Below, piece by piece: positions 1 through 7,235 of a stretch of DNA of 58,342 nucleotides (position 1 is its first letter; each line of letters starts with the position of its first letter). The notes beneath the pieces are model-generated. The model was not told the origin of the DNA. It saw only the letters and a list, made by a program, of their open reading frames with translations, and made no database searches. Source of the DNA: a virus. The translations under genes were made by a program, and so were the position numbers. Location of the stretch: IMG/VR virus record IMGVR_UViG_3300020021_000012, positions 1 through 58,342 of that record. One strand, written 5' to 3'.

Positions 1-115
1 TCTCTAAGGCGATTCTGTCGTACTCATATCGTTGGCCGTCTTTGGTGATGATGTAGGACGGAATGTCGCGTTCCCGATAAGTACCGATGCTGGGTCCATG
101 CTCGATCACGGCCAT
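1..115 (-). CDS. Small hypothetical protein, 5' part only (duplicate of the gene at 58098-58328)
   Basis: The first 38 codons of a 76-residue protein run off the left edge because of the terminal repeat. The start at 115 is preceded by a strong AGGAGG site about 6 bases away. It is the same gene as 58098-58328, where the full reading frame is visible, and should not be counted twice. Confidence 0.85.
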   Translation of the reverse strand, partial: MAVIEHGPSIGTYRERDIPSYIITKDGQRYEYDRIALE

Positions 116-126
116 TTGTGTCCTCC
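1..126. repeat. Terminal direct repeat, left copy
   Basis: Bases 1-126 are identical to 58214-58339. Joining the two ends restores one uninterrupted minus-strand gene (58098-58328) and a continuous leftward operon, so the molecule is circular or circularly permuted. The repeat is either an assembly overlap or terminal redundancy from headful packaging. The last three bases of the window (atc) differ from the equivalent tgt at 127-129. Confidence 0.95.
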
Positions 127-151
127 TGTTGCGCGATCCCGTGATGACATA

Positions 152-307
152 TCATCGGGTCTTGCGTTTTGGGCGACGCCGCGCATTCCACGGCGCCGGC
201 CTGATCGTTCGCCACAGCGGGCTATGGATTGCCTGAATGTGCCAGAGGAAGGGATTCATCCTCGGGATTTTGTGTCGCCATTTTGGGCCATAGGCGGGCA
301 CGATCAT
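152..307 (-). CDS. Small basic hypothetical protein
   Basis: This 51-residue frame starts at 307 with AGGAGAG five bases upstream. It is rich in Arg, Lys, Pro and Trp (begins MIVPAYGPKWRH, ends RRRPKRKTR). It lies in line with the leftward operon, between the 81-residue gene ending at 345 and the gene starting at 115. No family is recognised. The good ribosome site and the fit in an otherwise empty slot are the main support. Confidence 0.6.
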   Translation of the reverse strand: MIVPAYGPKWRHKIPRMNPFLWHIQAIHSPLWRTIRPAPWNARRRPKRKTR

Positions 308-344
308 TTAGTCTCTCCTAGTCCGATGATAGCGCATCACAGCG

Positions 345-590
345 TCACAAGGTCCCCGGCACGATCCAGTCGCACGCCGTGAGACTGGGCTTGCCGATAA
401 ATCCGAATGTGTCTGGCGGGCAGTGGACCGGCTTGCCTCGTCCTCTGTAATGCACGTAATGCGGCCAGCGCTCGAACATCAGCGCAAAGAACTGGTCATG
501 CCGCAGCAGATGTCCGGTGTCTGCCTGCTGCATCGCGGCGTTGATAAGCATCGCTCGCCCGGCATCAGTCTCAGCTACAGAGAGCGCCAT
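345..590 (-). CDS. Hypothetical early protein
   Basis: This 81-residue protein is not recognised. The start at 590 has a strong GAGGAGGATGAG site directly upstream. The middle part is rich in His, Phe and Trp (FALMFERWPHYVHYRG), suggesting a compact folded protein. It is part of the leftward early operon of short genes. Confidence 0.65.
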   Translation of the reverse strand: MALSVAETDAGRAMLINAAMQQADTGHLLRHDQFFALMFERWPHYVHYRGRGKPVHCPPDTFGFIGKPSLTACDWIVPGTL

Positions 591-621
591 CTCATCCTCC
601 TCTGGTCCGACCGTCTAGACA

Positions 622-750
622 TCACCGGGTCAGCCAAGAAAGGCTGATCAACCTCTCTGTCCTGCCGTTCATTGGACGGCGCATCCAGACGACTTCCACC
701 TTCCAAATGTGGAAGCACCAGCGATCGCGCGTAAAGGAATTTATTTGCAT
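622..750 (-). CDS. Possible small protein
   Basis: A 42-residue frame fills the otherwise empty 165-base gap between its neighbours. It starts at 750 with only a short TAGGA upstream and encodes a Trp-rich sequence (RWCFHIWKVEVVWMRR). No family is recognised. The sequence on either side of 670-715 is less GC-rich than neighbouring genes, so this could instead be untranslated leader. Confidence 0.4.
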   Translation of the reverse strand: MQINSFTRDRWCFHIWKVEVVWMRRPMNGRTERLISLSWLTR

Positions 751-754
751 GGTC

Positions 755-979
755 CTATGATCTCTTGACACCGGCTGGCGCAGTTTCGGTGTGCCTAAAT
801 TCTACCGCTGATTTCCTGTTCTTCGCGCCAAACCAGAATTGCCAATAGGTGCCATCCGATGCCTGTACGCCCATGTACCAACTGTTGGCATCCATCTGCT
901 CGACGTGAATGGCGCAGTCTTGCGCCACGATCTCACCAATTGAGCCGTCATCGTTGCGCCTGATCTCGACCGCGCTCAT
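755..979 (-). CDS. Hypothetical early protein
   Basis: This 74-residue protein begins MSAVEIRRNDDG. This start was chosen over one ten codons upstream because GGAGGAAAC lies just before it. The central part (WYMGVQASDGTYWQFWFGAK) is strongly aromatic and looks like a small beta-rich fold. No family is recognised. Confidence 0.65.
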   Translation of the reverse strand: MSAVEIRRNDDGSIGEIVAQDCAIHVEQMDANSWYMGVQASDGTYWQFWFGAKNRKSAVEFRHTETAPAGVKRS

Positions 980-992
980 GTTTCCTCCGGTC

Positions 993-1247
993 TCATGATT
1001 GCCCATCATCGATCAACTCTGGCGCCGCCTTAACTGCAGCAATGTAACGCAAATCGTGCTTCAGATTGGTGGCTATCTTTATTCCATAATGGCCCTTCGG
1101 CATCTCCTCCTTTACCTTTGGAGGCAGCGTGTCGAGATAGTTTTTTAAAGCACGCTTGGACGCAAGCCGCATCTCCGGTGTCATGGTGAGCGGTACCAAT
1201 TTCCACCCTGGAGGAATTACGACCGCTATTGTCCTATCGTGCTTCAT
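993..1247 (-). CDS. Phage small protein with WKLVP...TPEM motif
   Basis: This 84-residue protein carries the pattern PPGWKLVPLTMTPEM near its N-terminus and ends with an Ala-rich AAVKAAPEL segment. That combination is common in short, uncharacterised early phage proteins. The start at 1247 follows the end of the upstream gene by 17 bases with no strong ribosome site, so translational coupling is likely. The function is unknown. Confidence 0.6.
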   Translation of the reverse strand: MKHDRTIAVVIPPGWKLVPLTMTPEMRLASKRALKNYLDTLPPKVKEEMPKGHYGIKIATNLKHDLRYIAAVKAAPELIDDGQS

Positions 1248-1264
1248 GGTCCGATGTTCGCTTA

Positions 1265-1528
1265 TCACCCAATCGGCGATCCGCCGGCATCTGCATCCCA
1301 GCACACGTCTAGCTTTGTTGCCGATGGTTTTCGGCGCCCCCTGATCTTCCCGCACTCATGGCAGCGATCGACGCCCTTTAAAGCATCATCAAGCGCCTGC
1401 TCGTATCGAGAGAACACATCGAGATAGCGCTTGGCTTGCTTTGCTTCCGCGTTTTCTCGCCGTATTCGAACCAACTCGGCCTCGACATCCGACCGCGTCA
1501 TATTGAGAAATAACCGTGGCTCATTCAT
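1265..1528 (-). CDS. Hypothetical protein with N-terminal coiled coil and Cys motif
   Basis: The 87-residue protein starts at 1528 with AGGAGCC seven bases upstream; its ATG directly follows the previous gene's stop codon TAG. Residues 10-45 are a charged helix (VEAELVRIRRENAEAKQ). After that, CHECGKIRGR and a later Cys could bind zinc. It is probably a small nucleic-acid or protein-binding factor; no family is assigned. Confidence 0.65.
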   Translation of the reverse strand: MNEPRLFLNMTRSDVEAELVRIRRENAEAKQAKRYLDVFSRYEQALDDALKGVDRCHECGKIRGRRKPSATKLDVCWDADAGGSPIG

Positions 1529-1753
1529 CTAAGGCTCCTGGCCCGCTGTCTGCTCATCGTCGGACCGCACCTTGTTAAGCCCAAGAGCGCGCCGCGCACG
1601 ATTGCGATCCCCCGGTGTTAGCTCATTCATCCCGAGACATGCGAAAGGACCGAGTGCCTTGCGCAGTTCTCCGTTTTCCTTTTTGAGCCGCCCGATCTCG
1701 GCATTCTTCTCCGCGATCGCATCCCATGCGCGAGCCTTATCGACGTGTGTCAT
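1529..1753 (-). CDS. Hypothetical coiled-coil protein
   Basis: This 74-residue protein starts at 1753 with AGGAGAGGAAACC upstream. Residues 10-35 (AEKNAEIGRLKKENGELRKAL) form a clear heptad coiled coil. The C-terminal half (TPGDRNRARRALGL) is basic. The end abuts the next gene directly. No known family was recognised. Confidence 0.65.
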   Translation of the reverse strand: MTHVDKARAWDAIAEKNAEIGRLKKENGELRKALGPFACLGMNELTPGDRNRARRALGLNKVRSDDEQTAGQEP

Positions 1754-2121
1754 GGTTTCCTCTCCTGGTCCGGTGTCTCACCGACACCGGCCGGCTCCGG
1801 GAGCGGCTGCCAATGCGTCGGTTGGTGGTCCCGATGCGAATGCGCCCAACACATATCGATGCCGACGTTCGTGAATTTGTCGACACTGACGCGCGGATAG
1901 AAGGGATGCGGAGGCCGTGAGACCAAAACACTCACCCCTTTCGGCGCCGTCTCGATATCCATCCACCCCTCCGGCTGGCGGGGCGCGGCGGCGCGCAGGG
2001 CGGCGCGGGCATGCGGGATGTAGGCTTCCCAATCTTCACTGGCTGATTCAGAGGGATCAAACGAGCAGTCCCAAATGGCTCGCGCTGCCGCCGCAACCTG
2101 CTGCTCGGTGGGGTCGCTCAT
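1750..2121 (-). CDS. DUF551-type phage protein
   Basis: This 123-residue protein has an Ala-rich N-terminal helix, then WMDIETAPKGVSVLV around residue 58 and a C-terminal THWQPLPEP. This W..I..AP...VLV ... THW.PLP pattern is typical of the DUF551 family of small phage proteins of unknown function. The start at 2121 has GGGAGGATCAGCC upstream. It overlaps the next gene by four bases. Confidence 0.75.
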   Translation of the reverse strand: MSDPTEQQVAAAARAIWDCSFDPSESASEDWEAYIPHARAALRAAAPRQPEGWMDIETAPKGVSVLVSRPPHPFYPRVSVDKFTNVGIDMCWAHSHRDHQPTHWQPLPEPAGVGETPDQERKP

Positions 2122-2318
2122 GGCTGATCCTCCCAAACCCAGAGGCCAATTCGAAGTGGATCGCTGATCTTGTCGAGTTCGACCGCTATAAGGTCATCAA
2201 CTTCATCTCCCCAGCAAGGGAGATAGCCGATCTCGCCGGCCATGAATCGAGCAAGTCGCACATTTGCCCAGGCCATTACGTGGCGCTGGATTGTTTGCAT
2301 TCGCTGCTTTCCGGTCAT
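2118..2318 (-). CDS. Hypothetical early protein
   Basis: The 66-residue frame starts MTGKQRMQTIQRH; the start at 2318 was chosen because GGAGAGCGAG precedes it, against a weaker start six codons upstream. The C-terminal half is acidic (GDEVDDLIAVELDK). It overlaps the following DUF551-type gene by four bases, as expected for a coupled operon. No family is recognised. Confidence 0.6.
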   Translation of the reverse strand: MTGKQRMQTIQRHVMAWANVRLARFMAGEIGYLPCWGDEVDDLIAVELDKISDPLRIGLWVWEDQP

Positions 2319-2355
2319 CTCGCTCTCCGGTCCCATGATGTGAGGTCAGCGGACC

Positions 2356-2532
2356 TCAATCTGCAGAGGGCATCGAATCGAATGCCCTCCTTTTCCATGT
2401 GTCGCGTTCCGCTCGAAGACTCTCGATCTCCACTTTCGCCCGCCGGAGCAAAGCGGCCGTATGGTGCGCGCTTGGGCCGCTCTGCTCATATGAAACGGCT
2501 CGATCTTCAAGTATTTCAGTAATGTCCGCCAT
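2356..2532 (-). CDS. Hypothetical small coiled-coil protein
   Basis: The 58-residue protein begins MADITEILEDRA; AGGAGCGCGAG lies just before this ATG, so the upstream in-frame start (2592) was rejected. Residues 27-50 (ALLRRAKVEIESLRAERDTW) are a predicted coiled coil, a pattern seen in many short early phage proteins. The function is unknown. Confidence 0.6.
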   Translation of the reverse strand: MADITEILEDRAVSYEQSGPSAHHTAALLRRAKVEIESLRAERDTWKRRAFDSMPSAD

Positions 2533-2569
2533 CTCGCGCTCCTGCTCTGTGCCGCTCCCGCCAACGAGG

Positions 2570-2911
2570 TCAGCGAAGCGCGTCCGCCGCAACTCGCTGA
2601 GGATCGCCGCAGCCTTCCCTAATCATCATCAGCGCTAACCCAAGCCTGTCGGCCTTTCTGCGCTGATCTTCGATCACGTCGGCGGTCGATTGGCGGATCG
2701 TATTGGCCACCGCAGCAAAGCAAGCAGCCGGCTCGCGCAAGGCGACGATTGCCTTTATGGCGGCGTCCTCAGCAACTGGCGGCAGGGCCGCGAGGCGATG
2801 ATGATTCCGACCACAACGCGGACATTCGCAGGCTCGCAACGCATCGGATCGGGCAAAGCGTTCGGCTGCGGTGCGGGGGATATCCAAGTCAACTGTCGTC
2901 TTGTTTTCCAT
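2570..2911 (-). CDS. Hypothetical protein with CxxCGxxH motif
   Basis: The 113-residue protein starts MENKTTVDLDI at 2911 behind AGGAGGCGAG. A CECPRCGRNHH segment near residue 30 resembles half of a zinc-binding site. The rest is mostly alpha-helical (IKAIVALREPAACFAAV). It lies in the leftward operon; the role is unknown. Confidence 0.65.
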   Translation of the reverse strand: MENKTTVDLDIPRTAAERFARSDALRACECPRCGRNHHRLAALPPVAEDAAIKAIVALREPAACFAAVANTIRQSTADVIEDQRRKADRLGLALMMIREGCGDPQRVAADALR

Positions 2912-2955
2912 TCTCGCCTCCTGTTGCCGCCTGCTACTGTCTATCGCCAACTCGA

Positions 2956-3144
2956 TCAGCGTCGTTTGATCGTCTTGCGCTTTCGGACCATTGGGACGAC
3001 CATCACGCGAATGTGCCGAAGATCATCGCGAAGATGCTTCTTGTGCCATTCGACCTCGTAAATCTGGGGCGGGTCGTCCTCGCTGATCGCGGCCCATGCC
3101 TTGCCGGGCAGTGTTCGATTTGCTGGTGCCGTGTGCCTGCTCAT
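2956..3144 (-). CDS. Hypothetical basic protein
   Basis: The 62-residue protein starts MSRHTAPANR at 3144 with AGGAGAGGTCAGT upstream. It is rich in His, Arg and Lys, with HKKHLRDDLRHIRV and a C-terminal RKRKTIKRR, suggesting nucleic-acid binding. No family is recognised. Confidence 0.6.
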   Translation of the reverse strand: MSRHTAPANRTLPGKAWAAISEDDPPQIYEVEWHKKHLRDDLRHIRVMVVPMVRKRKTIKRR

Positions 3145-3234
3145 ACTGACCTCTCCTGCGTCTTCCTGCCGTCTCTCGCCAACTCGACCGCCCGCAAATC
3201 CTTTACAAATCAATGGCCCGCGTGTGATGCATAA

Positions 3235-3507
3235 TCAGCGGGGCGCGCGTTGGCGCATGAGCTTGAGGAAGTATTCCGCCAGGCCGATCTCCGAATAGTT
3301 CCGGATCGTTGTCCATGGCATGTCGACAGAAATAAGCCTGTCGTCCATCGCGATGGCAAATTTGATGTCCTCGCGGCCACGCGCAGCGACGATCTTGCCG
3401 CCTGGATCGTAGGCAATTTGTTCACCGCGGTCGGCAGCTTTAAGGGACTGCGCAATTCGGCAAGCCTGAGCCTTGAGTTCTCGAAGGGGAGAGGTTTTTG
3501 GCGTCAT
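3235..3507 (-). CDS. Hypothetical early protein
   Basis: This 90-residue protein starts at 3507 behind GGAGTTAATCCC and overlaps the end of the DpdA-like gene by four bases, so the two are probably translated together. It has a basic helical N-terminus and a C-terminal segment IRNYSEIGLAEYFLKLMRQ. The function is unknown. Confidence 0.65.
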   Translation of the reverse strand: MTPKTSPLRELKAQACRIAQSLKAADRGEQIAYDPGGKIVAARGREDIKFAIAMDDRLISVDMPWTTIRNYSEIGLAEYFLKLMRQRAPR

Positions 3508-4187
3508 GGGATTAACTCCAATTGTTTAGCCGATATGCGCCATGACGCCGGGCATTGCGCGGAATCCCAACGGTCGGCCATTTTTCTCGGGCTGTTCTGG
3601 TCACGGTTGTGATTGCGGGCGATGTCCGTGCTATCGACAGACGCAAACGGCCAACGCTTGCCCGAGCAGGCCATCCCGCGCAGCATGTGAACCCAAGGCA
3701 GGCGATGGTGCTGCCTCGCTAGCCGATCCCACGCCTCATCCATGCGGCGTTCCCATGGCGCCGACATCACGTCGGCATAGATCGAGGTCGACCCGATGCA
3801 AACCTTCGGCCAGTCGCTGCAGAGCTGCGCAAGGCGGTCGATTGGTTCGTCCATGTGCCAAACGGGTGCCCCGCGATCCCCGAACGGCCATTGCAGAACG
3901 AGGCCGTCCTGAGCCTCCGAGCCACCATCAATCTCATCCGGGATCACGGCCCACGTCGTGGGATAATCGAGCCACTCATCCGACCAGTCGTAATAGGCCG
4001 GCCAGTTGGTTGCCGTTCCCTTTTTCCATTTGGAAAATGCACCGTTGTCGAGCATCACGGACTGTCCGATCATGTGACAGCGCGAGACATCGCCAGGGTG
4101 GGCAAACGACACACAGAAGCACCGACCCGCGAGGTCGTAGAGCGCGGTCATCGGCGTTATCGGCGTGCCATGGTAGTGAATGGTCAC
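3504..4187 (-). CDS. DpdA / TGT-like deazapurine transglycosylase-family protein
   Basis: This 227-residue protein resembles the small phage and prophage relatives of queuine tRNA-ribosyltransferase (DpdA-like, the DUF7221 group). Diagnostic stretches in order are an N-terminal YHGTPITP, MLDNGAFSKWKKG, WAVIPDEIDGG, an APVWHMDEPIDRL segment, GSTSIYADV, WVHMLRGM and ASVDSTDIARNHN near the C-terminus. True DpdA proteins exchange guanine for a 7-deazaguanine in DNA; TGT does so in tRNA. The substrate here is unknown. It starts with GTG at 4187 behind GGGGGTGG. The PP-loop enzyme gene lies about 200 bases upstream. No queuosine pathway genes are present, so any deazapurine would have to come from the host. 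Confidence 0.65.
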   Translation of the reverse strand: MTIHYHGTPITPMTALYDLAGRCFCVSFAHPGDVSRCHMIGQSVMLDNGAFSKWKKGTATNWPAYYDWSDEWLDYPTTWAVIPDEIDGGSEAQDGLVLQWPFGDRGAPVWHMDEPIDRLAQLCSDWPKVCIGSTSIYADVMSAPWERRMDEAWDRLARQHHRLPWVHMLRGMACSGKRWPFASVDSTDIARNHNRDQNSPRKMADRWDSAQCPASWRISAKQLELIP

Positions 4188-4282
4188 GTGGCCACCCCCT
4201 GCGGCACAGCTTTGGCACAGTAATGCGCCAATGTTCTTGCTCGGTTCACGTTATTCATCCGCGTTCGTCTTAGGTTTATCAA

Positions 4283-4393
4283 CTACTTAACCCTGGGGCA
4301 CATCGTTCCGCACGATGCTCTATTTTGCAGATTGCGCACTGCCGCAGCGGTATCTTGCAGGCGCGGATCGGATACGGCACAGATTGGCGTCAT
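4283..4393 (-). CDS. Possible small protein between PP-loop and DpdA-like genes
   Basis: A 36-residue frame starts at 4393, overlapping the stop of the PP-loop gene by four bases (TTATGA), with AGGA five bases before it. It contains four Cys or Met-Cys positions (PICAV, SCGTMCP). A still shorter frame (24 codons, start near 4259) follows before the DpdA-like start. Either could be leader sequence instead. Confidence 0.4.
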   Translation of the reverse strand: MTPICAVSDPRLQDTAAAVRNLQNRASCGTMCPRVK

Positions 4394-5160
4394 AAGTCCT
4401 GCTCTGCGATGTGGCAAAGGAAGTCGCACGACGGCTGTATCGGATCGTTGGTCGGCTGGTCGGCCGGTATCTCATCAATGAACCTGCGCTCGTCATTGAT
4501 CCGGCAAAGTCGGGCGCCGATTTCGCGGGAGTAGATCGCCGCCCGGTCAAACTCGATCGGGAAGTGCTTGCGGATCAGTGCCCAATAAGCTGGCGAGGTC
4601 GCCTTGACGCACGGGATACAATTGTTGTTTTCGAAGCCCAATTCGTACATCACCGGAACGGTGATGCCAGCGCGCTCGACCATGGCGATGCATGCCGCTT
4701 TGGTCAGCCCGCGATCGATCAGCGGGGTGCTGATCGTCAATTCGGGATAGGTGTCTCGGAGCAGTGCGGCTCGCGTCATGTCCCGGAGGTCGGCCGTGTA
4801 GCCGAAAACGTGGATGTCGGTCGGCCGCTGGAACTCAAGCCGGGGCTCGACCTTCAGCGCCACCGTACATTTTGCGCCGTTGATGCCGGCCATGTATCGA
4901 TGCTTTTCCCAGACGTGCCAAGTGTCGCGATATTTCGGATTGCGCAGGCGCGTAATCGGCCGCCCGAACCACGTCTCGCAATCGCCGAAGAATCGCAGAT
5001 TGTCGGGGTGCTCAGAGCCCGTCTCGCAATAGGTTGGCAATGCATGCGGACATAGCTTCGCCGCGACAGCGGAGGCCGCCCCGCAAGAGAACCAGGCTAT
5101 TGTTCGCGTCAACGCTCGTGCTCCCATTCGCCGCAACGAGAACAATATGCTCCGTCCCAC
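4390..5160 (-). CDS. PP-loop ATPase / PAPS-reductase-like protein
   Basis: The 256-residue protein belongs to the adenine-nucleotide alpha-hydrolase (PP-loop) superfamily. The nucleotide motif near the N-terminus is WFSCGAASAVAAKL, a variant of SGGxDS. It is followed by YCETGSEHPDNLRF, IDRGLTKAACIAM and a Cys pair in NNNCIPCVKA. These are features of a widespread phage group related to phosphoadenosine phosphosulfate reductase, usually without proven substrate. Relatives include QueC and DndC, which act in deazaguanine synthesis and phosphorothioation. The GTG at 5160 has AAGGA upstream; an ATG at 5127 is the alternative start. It lies between the integrase and the DpdA-like gene. Confidence 0.7.
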   Translation of the reverse strand: MGRSILFSLRRMGARALTRTIAWFSCGAASAVAAKLCPHALPTYCETGSEHPDNLRFFGDCETWFGRPITRLRNPKYRDTWHVWEKHRYMAGINGAKCTVALKVEPRLEFQRPTDIHVFGYTADLRDMTRAALLRDTYPELTISTPLIDRGLTKAACIAMVERAGITVPVMYELGFENNNCIPCVKATSPAYWALIRKHFPIEFDRAAIYSREIGARLCRINDERRFIDEIPADQPTNDPIQPSCDFLCHIAEQDL

Positions 5161-5201
5161 TTATGTCCTTTAAACATACAGATTATCCATTTATACATCG
5201 G

Positions 5202-6194
5202 TCAAACCTCCGCCGCTGCCTTCTGGTGATCCGGGTGGTGGTGGGAATAGGTCCGCGTTATGGTCTCCACCGTCATCCCCAAATGCCCCGCCGCTTCCCA
5301 GATCGGCACCCCGGCCTGCATCAGCCATGTTGCACGGGTGTGTCTGAGCGTATGCGGCGTGACCTTGCTCAGCCCCGCGCGCTTGACGGCCGCCGGGAAG
5401 GATGTCTTGAGCATCGCCACCCTGACCCCATCGTAGTGGCACAAGTATTTGACCTCCGGGGAATCGAGCCGGCGCCAGCGTCGCAGGTGCGATAGAATGC
5501 GCTTGCCTAATCGGACAGGCGGGGTACGCTTGCGCGCATCCTCGGCCTCGCCAGAGGCCCGGCGCCGCATCACTCCCCGCTCCAGATCGATTTGGTTCCA
5601 TGTCAGGCTCAGGATGACCGTGGGTCTACTGCCGGTGTAGAGCCCGAGTAGTATGAAGCGCGCCAGATGCGGTATTCTTCGTCCCGCGTTAAGGAGGGCT
5701 GCAGCTTCTGCTCTGGTAAGCCATCGGTCGCGGGCTTCTCGTTTGCCGGGGAGCACGATACTTGGTATCGCCGCCAAAGGACTCTTTTCTCGATGCCAGT
5801 ATCGGATGGCGGCTCGGAGGATTTCCAGATCACGGCGTGTTCCGGAACCTTCCCGGCTTCGAGCATATTCGCGACATGATCCGGGAGTGATATCGGATAA
5901 TCGAAGGCCACCGAACCATCGTCCCAGAACACCGAGATTGTATAAATTGTTCCGCGCGGTTTTGGTGTGCGGAACATGCTCTGTAGCGTAGACAGAAAGG
6001 ACATCTGAAATCAGCGGCGAGGGGCCGCGCTCCGGTGTGTGTTTTTGTTCGAGGTAGCTTTCAAGTTGCTTTGCAGCGTTTGCAACGTCCGCTTCAAGGC
6101 ACCCTGTGCGGACGAAGCTCGCTCCGTCGCGGATAACCCACGCGCCTCGCGCTTTGTCGAGATAAAGCCTCGGCGGCGATCTGCGACGCGGCAT
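5202..6194 (-). CDS. int: Tyrosine-family site-specific integrase
   Basis: This 330-residue protein is a tyrosine recombinase that would insert the phage DNA into the host chromosome. The catalytic set is complete: Arg190 in YTGSRPTVILSL, His281-x-x-Arg284 in HTLRHTRATW, His304 in AAGHLGM and Tyr316 in TRTYSHHHP. Residues 55-150 form the core-binding SAM-like domain. It starts at 6194 inside the excisionase-like gene (184-base overlap). attP was not identified; the short AT-richer stretch 5161-5201 just after the gene is one candidate place. Confidence 0.93.
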   Translation of the reverse strand: MPRRRSPPRLYLDKARGAWVIRDGASFVRTGCLEADVANAAKQLESYLEQKHTPERGPSPLISDVLSVYATEHVPHTKTARNNLYNLGVLGRWFGGLRLSDITPGSCREYARSREGSGTRRDLEILRAAIRYWHREKSPLAAIPSIVLPGKREARDRWLTRAEAAALLNAGRRIPHLARFILLGLYTGSRPTVILSLTWNQIDLERGVMRRRASGEAEDARKRTPPVRLGKRILSHLRRWRRLDSPEVKYLCHYDGVRVAMLKTSFPAAVKRAGLSKVTPHTLRHTRATWLMQAGVPIWEAAGHLGMTVETITRTYSHHHPDHQKAAAEV

Positions 6195-6364
6195 TTCTCT
6201 ATCATCTCCCGCACGCTACGAATTGTCGTAAAGTCTCGCTTGCCGATCCTGAACACGTCAAGGCGTCCCCGCGCGGCCTCGGCACGAAGGGTACTCGCTG
6301 TCACCTTGCCGCCGAAGACTTCCTTGCATGCCTCAGCGAGCGTCACGGGATCATCTTCTGTCAT
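6011..6364 (-). CDS. Excisionase-like / MerR-type DNA-binding protein
   Basis: The 117-residue protein begins MTEDDPVTLAEAC. Residues 6-50 (FGGKVTASTLRAEAARGRLDVFRIGKRDF) form a winged-helix DNA-binding pattern like those of Xis and AlpA. Its position directly before int and overlapping it by 184 bases supports a recombination directionality factor. The C-terminal 60 residues, encoded in the overlap, are basic. An in-frame TTG start at 6409 also exists; the ATG at 6364 was preferred. Confidence 0.6.
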   Translation of the reverse strand: MTEDDPVTLAEACKEVFGGKVTASTLRAEAARGRLDVFRIGKRDFTTIRSVREMIEKCRVADRRRGFISTKREARGLSATERASSAQGALKRTLQTLQSNLKATSNKNTHRSAAPRR

Positions 6365-6392
6365 TTTGTTCTCGCGAACGCGCCAAAATTCT

Positions 6393-6779
6393 CTAGTCTC
6401 CGCTGTCAACGCTCATGTCGAGCCCGCACTTACTGCAGCGCGCGGGATGCCAGCCGCGCGAATGGTTGGCGCCCGCGCCCTCGACCGGGGCATGGTCGCA
6501 GATCGCAAACTTCATCGCGGTCGCGCGGCAGGCGCCATCTTTCCACGCTGTCCAAGCGACGATGCCGGTGCCTTGCAGGCCGCCGCCCTGGCCATAGTCG
6601 AGGAAGAAGCGCGCGCCCCATTCGGTGCGACCGCCCAGCAGCGCGCGACCGGAATGCATCTCGCGATAGTGGAGGATCGCCGCGCCGACATCGCCTTCCA
6701 CGGCCTTCGCATTCGGCACCTCGACCTTGCCGTTCACGATAGGCATCAGGTCGTCGTCGAGTGAATATCGCTTGTTCAT
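6393..6779 (-). CDS. Duplicated hypothetical protein, copy 1
   Basis: The 128-residue protein starts at 6779 with AGGAGGG upstream. It is almost identical to the protein at 10395-10781: two differences were seen, at residues 2 (Asn/Thr) and 6 (Ser/Thr). The C-terminal part carries Cys and His positions (AICDHAPVEG, RGWHPARCSKCGLD) that could bind zinc. The N-terminal two-thirds is not recognised. Conservation at the protein level despite about 15 nucleotide changes suggests the product is functional. Confidence 0.75.
   Translation of the reverse strand: MNKRYSLDDDLMPIVNGKVEVPNAKAVEGDVGAAILHYREMHSGRALLGGRTEWGARFFLDYGQGGGLQGTGIVAWTAWKDGACRATAMKFAICDHAPVEGAGANHSRGWHPARCSKCGLDMSVDSGD
6395..6779. 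repeat. 385-bp direct repeat, copy 1
   Basis: This stretch matches 10397-10781 without insertions or deletions (constant offset 4002). About 15 mismatches were counted by eye. Both copies are in the same orientation and correspond almost exactly to one gene, so this is a gene duplication. Recombination between the copies would delete 4.0 kb of early genes, including the annealing recombinase. Confidence 0.9.
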
Positions 6780-6806
6780 TAGTCCCTCCTGGTCCGGTGA
6801 TACCGA

Positions 6807-7235
6807 TTAAAGGCCCGCAGCGATCAGATGCCGCCGGGCCTCGATTGTCTCTCGAACGATTGTTTCCATGACGCCCACATTGTCGCCGGCACCAAACAGA
6901 CAGAGCGCCAACAAGAACGGGTCCGTCCGATGTTTGCTCCAGAACGCTTCCTCGCCGATGTTGTGCTGCGCATCGGGCAAGAGACGATGATGGCCCGCGC
7001 ACAATGGAATCGCCCACCGATCGGACGGCTTTTCGCCAGATCCCGGGCTATCCTTGCCGTGCGCTCTGCTGGCCATTCGGATGTGCGCCGCTTCGATGGC
7101 CTGGTAGGTGCCGCAGATACAGCACGGCAGTTGCCTGATGGCCTTGAGATGACGTCCGTCCTCGACGCGCGGGCGCTTCTTGCCGTGCGACAATCGGAAC
7201 GCCGTGTCCGGAATGGCAATGCGGCCGGCTCTCAT
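6807..7235 (-). CDS. HNH-type nuclease (Ref/DUF968-like)
   Basis: This 142-residue protein has the hallmark pattern of the Ref/DUF968 group: IRQLPCCICG, EAAHIRMASR, GEKPSDRWAIPLCAGHH and EEAFW, which together provide a Cys-rich and His-His metal site. In phage P1, Ref is a RecA-dependent endonuclease; whether this protein acts the same way is unknown. It starts at 7235 behind GGGAG and overlaps the DUF1367-like gene by four bases, inside a recombination gene cluster. Confidence 0.75.
   Translation of the reverse strand: MRAGRIAIPDTAFRLSHGKKRPRVEDGRHLKAIRQLPCCICGTYQAIEAAHIRMASRAHGKDSPGSGEKPSDRWAIPLCAGHHRLLPDAQHNIGEEAFWSKHRTDPFLLALCLFGAGDNVGVMETIVRETIEARRHLIAAGL

Noticed and set aside
5161-5201. 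attP site next to the integrase
   Set aside because: The region is suggestive by position and base content, but without the host junctions no core can be defined.
5609-6004. 131-codon minus frame starting MSFLSTLQSMF
   Set aside because: It lies fully inside the integrase in another frame; the integrase has all catalytic residues and uses the same DNA, so this frame is a shadow.
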